A stretch of 64,000 bases of DNA from Chryseobacterium pennae (GTDB lineage: Bacteria > Bacteroidota > Bacteroidia > Flavobacteriales > Weeksellaceae). The DNA is taken from NCBI RefSeq assembly GCF_003385515.1, contig NZ_QNVT01000031.1, forward strand, positions 25,199-89,198. Direction: 5' to 3'. Below are positions 52,739 to 62,292 of the stretch, piece after piece. Below the pieces are notes generated by a model. The model ran no database searches. It saw nothing but the letters and a program-made list of their open reading frames with translations, and was not told where the DNA came from. The position numbers were made by a program, and so were the translations under genes. How positions within the stretch are numbered: position 1 is the first letter of the stretch; every line of letters begins with the position of its first letter.

Positions 52739-53122
52739 TTAGTGTGCGTACCCTGCAAAGAAACTCACTGCCATAATCGCTAAAACAACAGAGGAAATGA
52801 AGACATATACATAATCTTTTTCCTTCAAATAACCTATTAAAGCGAAGATAATTCTCATCAGGGGAGTGAAGATCAGTAAAAGGATGCCCAGCTGAATAAT
52901 AGCCATTCCTTCTCCCTTGCATAATGAGTTCCAAAAGTGACTCCATACTTTATCTGAAGAAGTAGCCACAGCAAGACTCGTGTATTTTTTAGGCATTTCA
53001 AAGCCTTCGGTAAACAGTTTGATGAAACCGATCAGGGAAGTAGCCACAGACAGAATTACACCCAGCCTCAGAAGATTTCCTACGGAACGGTTCAGATCTA
53101 CATCTGTAAAATTCTTTTTCAT
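52739..53122 (-). CDS. DUF1634 membrane protein, 127 aa
   Basis: Three membrane segments (LRLGVILSVATSLIGFIKLF; GMAIIQLGILLLIFTPLMRI; YVYVFISSVVLAIMAVSFFA). The phrase LGVILSVATSLIG and PLMRIIFALIGY match the DUF1634 family, frequently encoded next to TauE-like permeases. Its ATG overlaps the stop codon of the TauE gene by one base (TAATG). It presumably assists the permease. Confidence 0.88.
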   Translation of the reverse strand: MKKNFTDVDLNRSVGNLLRLGVILSVATSLIGFIKLFTEGFEMPKKYTSLAVATSSDKVWSHFWNSLCKGEGMAIIQLGILLLIFTPLMRIIFALIGYLKEKDYVYVFISSVVLAIMAVSFFAGYAH

Positions 53123-53952
53123 TACCTGAAGCTTTTGTTGATACCGTTATACATCATATATACTGAAAGGATAGTAATCACAATAGCGAAAAATACTTTT
53201 AACTTTTTCGTTTTGGAAACCATAAGAGTTTTAGAACCTATAAAACTTCCTATTACCACTCCAATCAGTACGGGAGCAGCAATTACAGGGATAATTTCTC
53301 CTCTCTGGAAGTAGATCAGTGCACTGGCAACAGCCGTTACTCCAATCATAAAATTACTGGTTGTTGTGGAAACTTTGAAAGGTAATTTCATCATATTATC
53401 CATTGCCAAAACCTTTAATGCTCCAGAGCCAATTCCTAAAAGGCCGGACATTGCTCCTGCAAACATCATCATCAGAAATCCTGGAACCGTATTTCTTGCA
53501 GAGTAGTTTTTCAGTATTCCTTTATCCGGAAATGTTCCGTAAAGCTTAAGTTTTTCTTCAAGGCTGCCATGAATCAGAGGTTCCTGATGATCAGGCTTTC
53601 CTTTTAGATTTAAAATAACGGTCAAAAGCAGGATACTGGCGAAAATAATTCCAATTGTACTCGGATTAAGCATTCCCGAAACCAAAGCACCTACAATGGC
53701 ACCGGCAGTAGTGGCAATTTCAAGAAACATCCCAATTCTCATATTGGTAAAGCCCTCTTTTACAAAAGCAACTGCTGCGCCCGAAGAAGTTCCGATCACA
53801 GAAATAAGAGAAGCCCCGATAGCATAATGCATTGGAACGCCGAACCCCAGCGTTAATAAAGGAATAATGATAACTCCTCCTCCAAGCCCTGTAAGTGAAC
53901 CTAAAAGGCCCGCAGAAATGGCGCCAAAGAAGAGTATGATGATTTCTGACAT
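53122..53952 (-). CDS. TauE/SafE-family sulfite/organic anion exporter, 276 aa
   Basis: Eight or nine membrane segments with the family pattern FFGAISAGLLGSLTGLGGGVIIIPLL in the first half and MFAGAMSGLLGIGSGALKVLAM in the second, the two halves being repeat-like. TauE/SafE proteins export sulfite or similar organosulfur/organic acid anions. The substrate is unknown here. It is first of a two-gene operon with DUF1634. Confidence 0.88.
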   Translation of the reverse strand: MSEIIILFFGAISAGLLGSLTGLGGGVIIIPLLTLGFGVPMHYAIGASLISVIGTSSGAAVAFVKEGFTNMRIGMFLEIATTAGAIVGALVSGMLNPSTIGIIFASILLLTVILNLKGKPDHQEPLIHGSLEEKLKLYGTFPDKGILKNYSARNTVPGFLMMMFAGAMSGLLGIGSGALKVLAMDNMMKLPFKVSTTTSNFMIGVTAVASALIYFQRGEIIPVIAAPVLIGVVIGSFIGSKTLMVSKTKKLKVFFAIVITILSVYMMYNGINKSFR

Positions 53953-54002
53953 ACTACAATTAATGTTACAAATATAAAATTATTGTAGTAGTCTGCCAAA
54001 CA

Positions 54003-54032
54003 TTTGAAAAAGATAAATTTAACGTATTTTTG
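54003..54032 (+). promoter_or_regulatory. Bacteroidota promoter TTTG-N18-TATTTTTG
   Basis: TTTG at 54003-54006 and TATTTTTG at 54025-54032 with an 18-nt spacer are a near-perfect match. The ATG at 54038 is five bases beyond the box. Confidence 0.7.
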
Positions 54033-54037
54033 TATGC

Positions 54038-54601
54038 ATGAAAAATGAGATGAAATTATTTTATGTCATTCTTGGGGCCACTCCCAAAGGACGAAATATT
54101 GAACAGCACGATGTGTTTTTCGGAATAGCGGAAAACCTTAAGGATCTGGTTCCTGATATGAAAGCATTTTGGAAGGAAGCGGAAGGTAAAATCCATTTAG
54201 ACTGCTATCAGGAAGTGAAATTTGCTGATGGTTATGAAGTGAAGATCGTTGAAAGAGGTGAAAACACCTCAGAAGATCAGTTGTTCTTCCTTAATTTGGG
54301 AGGCTATAAACCTGGTTTTTTTGAAGAATTTCATGAGCAGCATCTGATGGTAGGGCAATCAATGGGAGAGATTGTAAAGAGAGCAAAAGCTACGGAGTTC
54401 TATAAAACAATGGGATTTGAAGGAGCAGTAAGCCATATTGATGACAAACATGGAGTGGATATTGATGACATCTTTAATGTCAATGATATTCTTCCGGCAG
54501 CTATGAAAGATAAATATTCTATTGTCCTTGTAAAGTCTGATGCTGAAAATCAGGAAAACCCTATGGGACTGGGATATTTAAAAATTGATAAAATTCAATA
54601 A
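54038..54601 (+). CDS. DUF1543-family protein, 187 aa
   Basis: Two repeats of the DUF1543 type: LFYVILGATPKGRNIEQHDVFFG near the start and YSIVLVKSDAENQENPMG near the end. The family is of unknown function and cytoplasmic. Two ATGs are possible: 54038 (MKNEMKLFYV) and 54050 (MKLFYV). Family members commonly begin MKLF, favouring 54050, but the promoter box lies so close that a leaderless mRNA would start at 54038. It is 24 nt upstream of purK and may be cotranscribed. Confidence 0.82.
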   Translation: MKNEMKLFYVILGATPKGRNIEQHDVFFGIAENLKDLVPDMKAFWKEAEGKIHLDCYQEVKFADGYEVKIVERGENTSEDQLFFLNLGGYKPGFFEEFHEQHLMVGQSMGEIVKRAKATEFYKTMGFEGAVSHIDDKHGVDIDDIFNVNDILPAAMKDKYSIVLVKSDAENQENPMGLGYLKIDKIQ

Positions 54602-54625
54602 GCGTAAATCTAATAAAAATAAAAA

Positions 54626-55738
54626 ATGAAAATAGGAATTCTGGGAGGCGGACAGCTGGGAAGAATGTTGATACAAAGTGCTTTGAAGTATGATGATGAG
54701 TTTTATACTCTGGATCCGGCTTCTGATGCACCATGCCACAATATCTCATATTTTACACAGGGAAATTTCAATGATTATGAAACCGTACTGAATTTTGGAA
54801 AAGATAAGGATGTGGTGACCATTGAAATAGAACACGTAAATGCAGAGGCTCTGGCCGAACTTGAAAAGCAGGGTGTGAGAGTGGTTCCCAATGCAAGTAT
54901 CATCAAAACGATTCAGCAGAAGATCCTTCAGAAAGAATTTTATAAAGTTAATGATATCCCAAGCCCGGAATTTCAGGTGGTATGGAACAGTGATGAAAAA
55001 ATCATGATGTCTTTGCCGTTTGTTCAGAAGATGAATACAGGCGGATATGATGGAAAAGGAGTACAGGTGATCAAAACTGAAGATGATTATCAGCATTTAT
55101 GGAAAGAAGCTTCAGTGATTGAAAGTCTGGTAGATATTGATAAGGAACTTTCCGTAATCGTTGCCAGAAATGAAAAAGGAGAAACGAATACTTTCCCGGT
55201 AACAGAAATGGTGGCTGATCCTAAGCTTAATCTTTTGGATTTTAATGTCTGCCCGGTTCTTCTGACTGAAGATGTTCAGAACCAGATCGATATTATTACA
55301 GAGAAGTTTTTAAATGCGGTAAATTCTCCAGGACTTTTTGCCATCGAATTATTCCTGGATAAAGAAGGAAAAGTATGGGTGAATGAAACAGCTCCTAGAC
55401 TCCACAATTCTGGACACCAGAGCCAGGAAGGAAATACGAATTCACAGTTTGAGCAGATGTACCGTGTGGTAAAGAATCTTCCTTTGGCAGATACGGATGC
55501 TATTACCTACAGCGGAATGCTGAATCTGGTAGGAGCGGAAGGTTATGCCGGAAAGGTAGTATACGAAGGAATGGAAGACGTTCTGAAGTTACCGGAAACC
55601 TACGTTCACTTATACGGAAAAACAGAAACCAAACCTGGAAGAAAAATGGGACACATTAATGTTCTTGCAGATTGCAGAGAAGAGCTTATGGAAAAACTGG
55701 TGATGGTGAAGGGAATGGTGAGAGTGATTTCAGAATAA
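54626..55738 (+). CDS. purK: N5-carboxyaminoimidazole ribonucleotide synthase PurK, 370 aa
   Basis: ATP-grasp enzyme with KIGILGGGQLGRMLIQSA, DKDVVTIEIEHVNAEAL, the family block VQKMNTGGYDGKGV and VNETAPRLHNSGHQSQEGN with the ATP-binding Glu and Asn. It carboxylates AIR to N5-CAIR using ATP and bicarbonate. It acts with PurE, which is encoded at 62461 rather than adjacent. A good terminator follows. Confidence 0.96.
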   Translation: MKIGILGGGQLGRMLIQSALKYDDEFYTLDPASDAPCHNISYFTQGNFNDYETVLNFGKDKDVVTIEIEHVNAEALAELEKQGVRVVPNASIIKTIQQKILQKEFYKVNDIPSPEFQVVWNSDEKIMMSLPFVQKMNTGGYDGKGVQVIKTEDDYQHLWKEASVIESLVDIDKELSVIVARNEKGETNTFPVTEMVADPKLNLLDFNVCPVLLTEDVQNQIDIITEKFLNAVNSPGLFAIELFLDKEGKVWVNETAPRLHNSGHQSQEGNTNSQFEQMYRVVKNLPLADTDAITYSGMLNLVGAEGYAGKVVYEGMEDVLKLPETYVHLYGKTETKPGRKMGHINVLADCREELMEKLVMVKGMVRVISE

Positions 55739-55762
55739 CTTAAGCTTAAAATAATAAAAAAG

Positions 55763-55797
55763 GAGCCATTTTAATTTTAAAATGGCTCTCTTTTTTA
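55763..55797 (+). terminator. Terminator after purK
   Basis: GAGCCATTTTAA (55763-55774) and TTAAAATGGCTC (55777-55788) pair perfectly, followed by TCTTTTTT. It may also serve the convergent gene ending at 55812. Confidence 0.88.
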
Positions 55798-55811
55798 TAG
55801 GTATCTTTTGT

Positions 55812-56513
55812 TTAAAAAGGTCTCTTTAAGATCCTTTCTTTATATACTCCTTTCACAATTTTAAAAAGGGCTACATAAGCTCCAGCACCATCGGAATTAA
55901 TCATAGTGAGATATAATGTGTCATTTTTACGATCGTAATAACATGTTGTAAATTCATTACTGATATTAAAAAGGTTTTCAATTTCTTTATTAGGAATCTG
56001 AATTTTTTTATCCTTGACCTGAACGGTAATGGATTTATAGTGAGTTTTGGGAATGGTTCCGTCTGTTCCCCATATAAGGTTCCCTTTATACTTATCTTCT
56101 GTTTTTTGTCCGTTATAATTGGAGGAGGAAAAGAATTTTTTATTTTCCTTGTAATTGAACTTTTCGGAAATTATATCCACCTTAATATTTCCGGATTTGA
56201 AAATAGCTTTATTTTCATCTTTGGTTATAGGAAGAATGACCTCATAGGAATCTATAAGCTTAACTTTTGAACTATTGATATAACCAGCTGTTTTATCATC
56301 ATAATAAACATTCAGCCAGTTTTTGTTGGCCTTGTCCATTTCAAAAGTATAAACAATCTCATCAGAGTTGATTTTTCCTATGATCTTGCTTTTTGTATCC
56401 GGATTTTCTCTTAGGTTTACATAACCGTCTTTATCTACAATTTTAGCAAACTGAGCAAAAGAAAACTGGATGCTTACCATTGCTGTTAGAAGAAATATCT
56501 TTTTTGTTTTCAA
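55812..56513 (-). CDS. SH3b-domain secreted protein A, 233 aa
   Basis: Signal peptide (KKIFLLTAMVSIQFSFAQ), then an SH3b domain (KIVDKDGYVNLRENPDTKSKIIGKI, IVYTFEMDKANKNWLNVYYD), a linker, and a second beta-rich domain ending YKERILKRPF. It is a tandem paralogue of the gene at 56602 (about 60 percent identity by eye over the shared parts). The start is TTG; the same odd start codon occurs in its paralogue. The domain may bind cell-wall peptide or another ligand; no enzyme is visible. Confidence 0.75.
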   Translation of the reverse strand: MKTKKIFLLTAMVSIQFSFAQFAKIVDKDGYVNLRENPDTKSKIIGKINSDEIVYTFEMDKANKNWLNVYYDDKTAGYINSSKVKLIDSYEVILPITKDENKAIFKSGNIKVDIISEKFNYKENKKFFSSSNYNGQKTEDKYKGNLIWGTDGTIPKTHYKSITVQVKDKKIQIPNKEIENLFNISNEFTTCYYDRKNDTLYLTMINSDGAGAYVALFKIVKGVYKERILKRPF

Positions 56514-56601
56514 TGCTATTGTGTAATTTTAATTTAATAAAAAATAGTTTTATTTAACCTCATAGATAGGCTTGGAGACTAGTTGCTTTTGATAGTCAGG
56601 A

Positions 56602-57273
56602 CTAAAACGGTATTTCCAGAGTTCTTCCTTTATATTCACCTTTTTCAATGGTAAAAAGAGCAACATATGTACCGGCACCTTCAGAATTTAGCATTGAGAT
56701 GTATAAAGTATCATTTTCACGGTCATAATAACAGGTTGTAGATTTATTACTGACCTGAAACAGATTTTCAATATCCTTAGATGGAATCTGAATGGTTTTA
56801 TCTCCAATTTGTGCGGAAATGGAAAGATAATGAGTCTTAGGAATAGTTCCGTCTAATCCCCATACCTGCTGTTCTTTATAGTAATCGCCATGTAGTGTTG
56901 AGGTAAAATCTTTTTCATTTTCCTTAAAATTAAATTTTCCGGAAGTGATATTTACTTTAATATTTCCTGATTTGAAAATCGCTTTGTTGGCATCACGCAC
57001 TGTGGGTGGAACTTTTGGATAGGACTCTATATATTTCAATCGTGAGTTATGGATATACCCATTGCTTACATTAGCCCAATTCTTATTGGACGGATCCGAC
57101 TCAAATACATATACGATCTCATCTGAATTGATCTTTCCAATGATGGTACTTTTTGCATCTGCATTTTCTCTTATATTAACATAGCCTTCCTGATCTACCA
57201 CTTTTGCAAACTGGGCAAATGATAATTGTACACTTAAAGCTGCTGTTAAAAGGAATATCTTCTTTGTTTTCAA
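56602..57273 (-). CDS. SH3b-domain secreted protein B, 223 aa
   Basis: Same architecture as the neighbouring paralogue: signal peptide ending LSFAQ, SH3b domain (KVVDQEGYVNIRENADAKST, IVYVFESDPSNKNWANV) and a C-terminal domain ending YKGRTLEIPF. The first domain is shorter by a few residues and the third strand differs (NGYIHNSRLKYIE). TTG start. The duplication is local and of moderate age. Confidence 0.75.
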   Translation of the reverse strand: MKTKKIFLLTAALSVQLSFAQFAKVVDQEGYVNIRENADAKSTIIGKINSDEIVYVFESDPSNKNWANVSNGYIHNSRLKYIESYPKVPPTVRDANKAIFKSGNIKVNITSGKFNFKENEKDFTSTLHGDYYKEQQVWGLDGTIPKTHYLSISAQIGDKTIQIPSKDIENLFQVSNKSTTCYYDRENDTLYISMLNSEGAGTYVALFTIEKGEYKGRTLEIPF

Positions 57274-57304
57274 TGAATTTTAATTTTGAACAAAAATAGG
57301 TAAA

Positions 57305-57443
57305 AAGGCTGGAAGCTTGAAGTGGAAAGCTGTGGAGGATTAATAAATAATCAAAATTTATCTATATAATTTTCCTTAAGATTGCTGCCAGTAATTTATC
57401 TGTTGATAAGTAACTTCCAGCCTCCTTCTTCCAGCTTCCAGCC
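57305..57443. repeat. Dispersed palindromic repeat, full copy 2 (CTTCCAGC family)
   Basis: Left arm 57305-57338 (AAGGCTGGAAGCTTGAAGTGG...) and right arm 57411-57443 (TAACTTCCAGCCTCCTTCTT, CCAGCTTCCAGCC). It occupies most of the space between two minus-strand genes. Confidence 0.7.
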
Positions 57444-57452
57444 TGTAATTTT

Positions 57453-59576
57453 TTATTTGAATATCTTCTGAATCACATTTCCGATCTCCACAAAATCTCC
57501 ATGATTGCCTACAGAACGTATTTCAGGACTGTTTTTATCATATTCGGAGAATGGGAAGATCAGGAGGTAATTATTATCGTTAAGGTTTCTGTTCAGCAGC
57601 TCCGGGATAAGCCTCATACGAGGAATATAGGACTGCATTCCGCGTTTTGCCATTAAAATAATCAGAGCTTCATCATCCTTCAGTTGAGCTGCGGTTTTTT
57701 CTCCATCCTGCCAGGTATTCATAATGATGAATTCAGCTTCTATATTGGCCTTTTTAATGATTTTCTGAAGAATGTCCAGAATATTTTCAGGTGCATAAAA
57801 GGCAACCGTAGCTCCCGAATTCCTGGCGATGTTCCAAACCCTTAAAAGCGCATGGAAGAATCCTGCTTCCTTATGAGCATTTTCAGGAATCATTACAGCA
57901 TATTTTTTAATGGTGGAAAGTGGCTGTGCCGCATGATACACCAATACGTTAACATCATCATTCTGAAGATACCCATTGTACAGATTGTAGACAAAAGATG
58001 GTGAAAAACCTTTCTCATCCTCCAGTCCGATGATCAGATCTGTAATTTTCTGTTCCTTGATGACGTTGTTGACACCATTGATAACATCATTGTCATATCT
58101 TTTAAGTGCCTGTAATTTGACATCTGCCGCTGCTGCTGTATCAGCCGCCTGGTGAAGAAGTTTCTCCGCATTCTTTACAGAAGACTCATTTTTATCTTCA
58201 TTGATAACATTTAAGGCATATAAATCTTCCGTATTGGAATGTGCTTTAATCAGAATTCCAAGGTTTACCATTCTCTCTACAGTTTCTTCGTGATTGATGG
58301 CTAACAGGATATTTTCTTCCTCATGGCTGTCTCCGGAGACTGTATCTTCATTATCTGACTCAGCAATTTTCTGAGCGCTTGCCATGGAGATAAAAGATGA
58401 GATGGTACAGGAAATAAGGATCAATAGGATACTTCCGTTCAATACGTGCTCGTTCAATAATCTTACAGGTTCTCCTGTTTCTGTTTCAGAAAGGATAATG
58501 TTGTATCCTACCATTACAGAAGCTAATGTAGCAGCGGCAGATGCAGAACTCAGTCCAAAGATCAGTTTTCCTTCTTCTTTAGTCAGTCTGAACGTCTTTT
58601 GAGTTGCTATTGCAGAAAGATACTTCCCTCCGATAGATGCTACAAGCATGATTCCTGCTACTTCAATGGTTTCCCAGCTTTTGAAAAATACTTTGAAGTC
58701 GATCAGCATTCCTACACTGATCAGGAAGAAAGGGATAAAGATGGCATTTCCCACAAATTCAACTCTGTTCATCAGAGATGAGGTATGTGGAATAAGTCTG
58801 TTGAGTGCCAGCCCTGCAAAGAATGCTCCGATAATGGCTTCCACTCCGGCAAGTTCAGCAAGCATTGCTGCCAGATAGATCATCACCAGTACAAAAATAT
58901 ACTGTGAGATCTTATCATCCACTTTTTTGAAGAACCAACGTCCTATAATAGGGAAAACAATGAGTACAATTAATGCAAAAACAATGAATGACACAGATAG
59001 TTTAACCCAGAATTCCGTTCCTACATCACCTTGTGACATTCCGACGATAATGGCAAGAACCAATAAAGCCAGGATATCAGTAATCATAGTACCTCCCACG
59101 GTAATATTCACTGCTTTGTTTTTTGCAATTCCCAGCTTACTTACCAGCGGATAGGCAATCAGGGTATGAGAAGAGAAAAGACTCGCAAATAAGATGGATG
59201 TAAGCATTGAGAAATGAAGAATATAATATCCTCCCAAATAGCCCAATACAAAAGGCACAATAAAGGTATAAAGGCCGAAAGTGAGGCTTTTCCATTTGTT
59301 TTTCTTAAAATCTCCCATGTCGATCTCAAGTCCTGCGAGGAACATAATGTAGAGAAGCCCGGTAGTTCCGGTTACAACAATGCTGCTGTCTCTTGATAAA
59401 ACATTAAATCCATTAGGACCGATAATAGCTCCGGCAATGATAAGGCCCAAGAGATGGGGAACTTTAATTTTATTTAATAATAAGGGAGCCGCAAGAATGA
59501 TGATCAGTACCAACAGGAACTTCAGCACCGGATCCTCTATGGGAAGGCTCAGGTTGTGTATACTCAGTAAAATCAT
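57453..59576 (-). CDS. CPA2-type cation:proton antiporter, 707 aa
   Basis: Twelve or so membrane segments in the first 390 residues with the phrase HLLGLIIAGAIIGPNGFNVL, ITVGGTMITDILALLVLAI carrying the ion-binding Asp, and SLFSSHTLIAYPLVSKLGI. The last 300 residues are two USP-like or Rossmann-like cytoplasmic domains (NILLAINHEETVERMVNLGI; KYAVMIPENAHKEAGFFHA). It exchanges Na+ or K+ for protons. It lies 7 nt downstream of the lipoprotein gene at 59583 on the same strand, so they are probably one operon. Confidence 0.9.
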   Translation of the reverse strand: MILLSIHNLSLPIEDPVLKFLLVLIIILAAPLLLNKIKVPHLLGLIIAGAIIGPNGFNVLSRDSSIVVTGTTGLLYIMFLAGLEIDMGDFKKNKWKSLTFGLYTFIVPFVLGYLGGYYILHFSMLTSILFASLFSSHTLIAYPLVSKLGIAKNKAVNITVGGTMITDILALLVLAIIVGMSQGDVGTEFWVKLSVSFIVFALIVLIVFPIIGRWFFKKVDDKISQYIFVLVMIYLAAMLAELAGVEAIIGAFFAGLALNRLIPHTSSLMNRVEFVGNAIFIPFFLISVGMLIDFKVFFKSWETIEVAGIMLVASIGGKYLSAIATQKTFRLTKEEGKLIFGLSSASAAATLASVMVGYNIILSETETGEPVRLLNEHVLNGSILLILISCTISSFISMASAQKIAESDNEDTVSGDSHEEENILLAINHEETVERMVNLGILIKAHSNTEDLYALNVINEDKNESSVKNAEKLLHQAADTAAAADVKLQALKRYDNDVINGVNNVIKEQKITDLIIGLEDEKGFSPSFVYNLYNGYLQNDDVNVLVYHAAQPLSTIKKYAVMIPENAHKEAGFFHALLRVWNIARNSGATVAFYAPENILDILQKIIKKANIEAEFIIMNTWQDGEKTAAQLKDDEALIILMAKRGMQSYIPRMRLIPELLNRNLNDNNYLLIFPFSEYDKNSPEIRSVGNHGDFVEIGNVIQKIFK

Positions 59577-59582
59577 AGGTGT

Positions 59583-60146
59583 TTATTTGGTGGAACGTAC
59601 TAATTCAACAGAGAACTTAGCGGTGCAGCCATCAGAAGTAATGGTTCTTGTCCCTTTGATCTTGTTGTCAGAAATATCATTAAGCAGAACGCTCATTTCT
59701 ACATTTTTTTTAGCCGTGGAATCTGTTTTGAAAGAAAGTCTGATCTCATTATTCTCAAATTTACCGGAATACAGTCTTACCAGGTTGTTATTATTGATGA
59801 TCTTGGTGATAGGTTGGGTGGAATCATTATCAAATTCCCAAAGATCTGTACGCTGATCGCCTACCGCATAATCGCTGCAATTGGATTCTGTACAGATCAC
59901 TTTTCCGTTCCATGGACCGGAGATCTCTGCGGGCCATGTAGCAATGACTACAGAATCTTTTTTAGCAAAAATACTGTCTCTCATTTTTAAAAGCGACTGG
60001 TATTCAGATTCTTTCTTCGCGAATGTTTTTTCTTTCTCTAATAATTGTTTTTCCCGGTCTGTAAGGCTCTTCTCCTTTTCCTTGTAATCACAGCTTACCA
60101 GGATCAAAGAGGCCGCAAGAAGTACAAAAAATGTGTTTTTTAGCAT
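59583..60146 (-). CDS. Hypothetical lipoprotein with coiled coil, 187 aa
   Basis: Type II signal peptide with lipobox LVSC (Cys at residue 19). Residues 20-66 are a charged helical stretch (EKEKSLTDREKQLLEKEKT), likely a coiled coil. The rest is beta-rich (GKVICTESNCSDYAVGDQR; RTITSDGCTAKFSVELVR) with paired Cys. It is 7 nt upstream of the antiporter gene. Function unknown. Confidence 0.75.
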   Translation of the reverse strand: MLKNTFFVLLAASLILVSCDYKEKEKSLTDREKQLLEKEKTFAKKESEYQSLLKMRDSIFAKKDSVVIATWPAEISGPWNGKVICTESNCSDYAVGDQRTDLWEFDNDSTQPITKIINNNNLVRLYSGKFENNEIRLSFKTDSTAKKNVEMSVLLNDISDNKIKGTRTITSDGCTAKFSVELVRSTK

Positions 60147-60296
60147 GTTGTATAGGTTGAGTATACAATATAAGAAAAATGAAGAGAATATAAAAACAAG
60201 GTTGGGCTGGATATGTTTTTTGTTATCTTTAATATATTGAAATGCAGTTTTATAGATTTATAACGTTTTTTTGATGAATACTCACATTTAAATTAA

Positions 60297-61217
60297 ATGA
60301 AAAATATTCTGTTCTCTTTTTTTATTTTTTGTCATCTTATCTTAGGGAGGGATGATTTTGCTGTTAAAGGCCAATTGCCTTCTGTTGCCCTATGGAAAAC
60401 GGTTCCGGATGGGCCAGGACCCCAGGGTGAGAATAAAATTTCTCAGAAAGGTTCTTTTACCAATATCAATGTTCCTAAATTAATTATACATCAACCTGCA
60501 AACCCTAATGGTATTGCTGTTTTGGTGATAAGTGGAGGAGGATATGCTCATATTGAATCTGGTTCCGAAGGTAATCCTACAGGAGTGTGGCTGAAATCAC
60601 AGGGAATTACAGCTTTTGAATTGATATATAGACTGCCTGGGGAAGGCTGGATTACCAGATCAGTTCCTTTTCAGGATGCTCAACGGGCTTTACGAATCAT
60701 CAGAAGTGATGCAGGAAAATATAAAATTGATCCTGATAAAATAGGTGTTCTAGGTTTTTCTGCTGGAGGTCATCTTGCAGGATATATTTCTTCTACTTTT
60801 GATACTATATATTATCCACCACAGGATGCCATTGATCATATTTCAGCAAAGCCAGATTTTACTGCTATGATTTATCCAGTGGTATCTATGCTTCCACCCA
60901 ACAACAATACCCATTCTTTTAAATCTTTATTGGGAAAATCATCAGACACAAAAGACCAGATAAAATATTCTGTTGAAAAGCAGGTAACAGAGCGCACTCC
61001 AATCACCTTTCTGGCACAGTCTGAAGACGATCCTATTTCACCAGTAGAAAACAGTATTCTTATGTATCAGGCCTTGAAGGACCACAAAGTTCCTGCAGAA
61101 TTACATTTGTTTCAATCCGGAGGCCATGGCTGGGGATTAGGTAAAAAAGATACCAATACCGGTGAATGGGCGAATTTGTTTTTAAACTGGTTAAAGATCA
61201 ATGGAATCTACAAATAA
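60297..61217 (+). CDS. Secreted alpha/beta hydrolase, acetyl-xylan-esterase-like, 306 aa
   Basis: Signal peptide (KNILFSFFIFCHLILG), then an alpha/beta hydrolase with the oxyanion region VLVISGGGYAHIESGSEG, nucleophile elbow GFSAGGHLAGY, the Asp likely in AQSEDDPISP and the His in SGGHGWGLGKK. The pattern fits esterases that deacetylate sugars or xylan. Substrate unknown. No close carbohydrate-utilisation genes accompany it. Confidence 0.85.
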   Translation: MKNILFSFFIFCHLILGRDDFAVKGQLPSVALWKTVPDGPGPQGENKISQKGSFTNINVPKLIIHQPANPNGIAVLVISGGGYAHIESGSEGNPTGVWLKSQGITAFELIYRLPGEGWITRSVPFQDAQRALRIIRSDAGKYKIDPDKIGVLGFSAGGHLAGYISSTFDTIYYPPQDAIDHISAKPDFTAMIYPVVSMLPPNNNTHSFKSLLGKSSDTKDQIKYSVEKQVTERTPITFLAQSEDDPISPVENSILMYQALKDHKVPAELHLFQSGGHGWGLGKKDTNTGEWANLFLNWLKINGIYK

Positions 61218-61296
61218 TGTATAGTTTGAACAATTGTAGAATTCTTACTGAAGCACATTGAGAAAGGACAAATTCATTTTCTTATACTAAACTATC

Positions 61297-62205
61297 TTAT
61301 GGAGCTACCTTCTGTCTTCTGAACATCTCCGGTTTATAATTAATGATAAACACACCACAAATAATTAATGCAGCTGCAAGAATAAATTTGAAAGTTATCT
61401 GTTCATCCATAATCAGCCAGCCCAGAAATATGGCAATAATAGTGTTGATATAAGCCAATATGGAAACCTGCACGGGAGAAATTTTAGTTAAAGCATAATG
61501 AAATGCAAAAAATGCCGCTACAGAACCGAAAACAGACAGGTATAACATAGCTGAAATACTTTTTAACGTCCAGTTTCCAAAGTTATAATGCTCTGAGAAA
61601 ACGAAAGCCAGGATAATCTGAACAATCCCTGCAAACAGGAACTGGTAAAATAAATTCAGGGTGATATTTCCGCTTTGAATATTCAGCTTCTTAGTGAAGA
61701 TGGTTCCTGAAGCCCATCCTGAGATCGCACAGAAAAGGAAGATCATTCCCATCCTGTAGTCGGGGTTGGCAAGATCCTGTAAACCGTCCCAGAAAATAAA
61801 AAGGATTCCGCTGAAGCACAGCAAAACACCGAGAAAGGCACGGATGCTGAACTTTTGTAAACCAACAGCCACACTTCCTAAAAATACAAGAATAGGAGAA
61901 CAGGCACTGATGAGTGATGCCAGACTGCTTGATACCGTTTCTTCAGCAACAGTCGTCATCCCATTGGCAATCACCAGCATCAAAGTAGCAAATACAATCT
62001 GATACCCCAAACTTTTCCAGCCAATCCATTTGAATTCATTTCTCGAAAGAAGAAGAATAAGCATAATTATTGATGCCAGAAACTGGCGGATTCCAGCTAC
62101 AAACCAAGCAGGAATGGTTTCCACCGCAACACGGATCGCTAAAAATGTGGTTCCCCAGACAAAAGCTACGGTAAGAACAGCAAAAATAAGTTTATAATCT
62201 TTCAA
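61297..62205 (-). CDS. EamA/DMT-family transporter, 302 aa
   Basis: Ten membrane segments in two EamA repeats: FAVLTVAFVWGTTFLAIRVAV and FVAGIRQFLASIIMLILLLS in the first, FLFCAISGWASGTIFTKKLN and SVAAFFAFHYALTKISPVQV in the second. DMT transporters export amino acids or other metabolites; no substrate is evident. The start is TTG at 62205 since no in-frame ATG is available. Confidence 0.9.
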   Translation of the reverse strand: MKDYKLIFAVLTVAFVWGTTFLAIRVAVETIPAWFVAGIRQFLASIIMLILLLSRNEFKWIGWKSLGYQIVFATLMLVIANGMTTVAEETVSSSLASLISACSPILVFLGSVAVGLQKFSIRAFLGVLLCFSGILFIFWDGLQDLANPDYRMGMIFLFCAISGWASGTIFTKKLNIQSGNITLNLFYQFLFAGIVQIILAFVFSEHYNFGNWTLKSISAMLYLSVFGSVAAFFAFHYALTKISPVQVSILAYINTIIAIFLGWLIMDEQITFKFILAAALIICGVFIINYKPEMFRRQKVAP

Positions 62206-62292
62206 AGTAAATGAAGTGTAACAAACAAATATAGGTGTTTCTTTGTGATCTGAATGGGTACAGTTGAGAAGATTTTTAATGATACAGATGGG

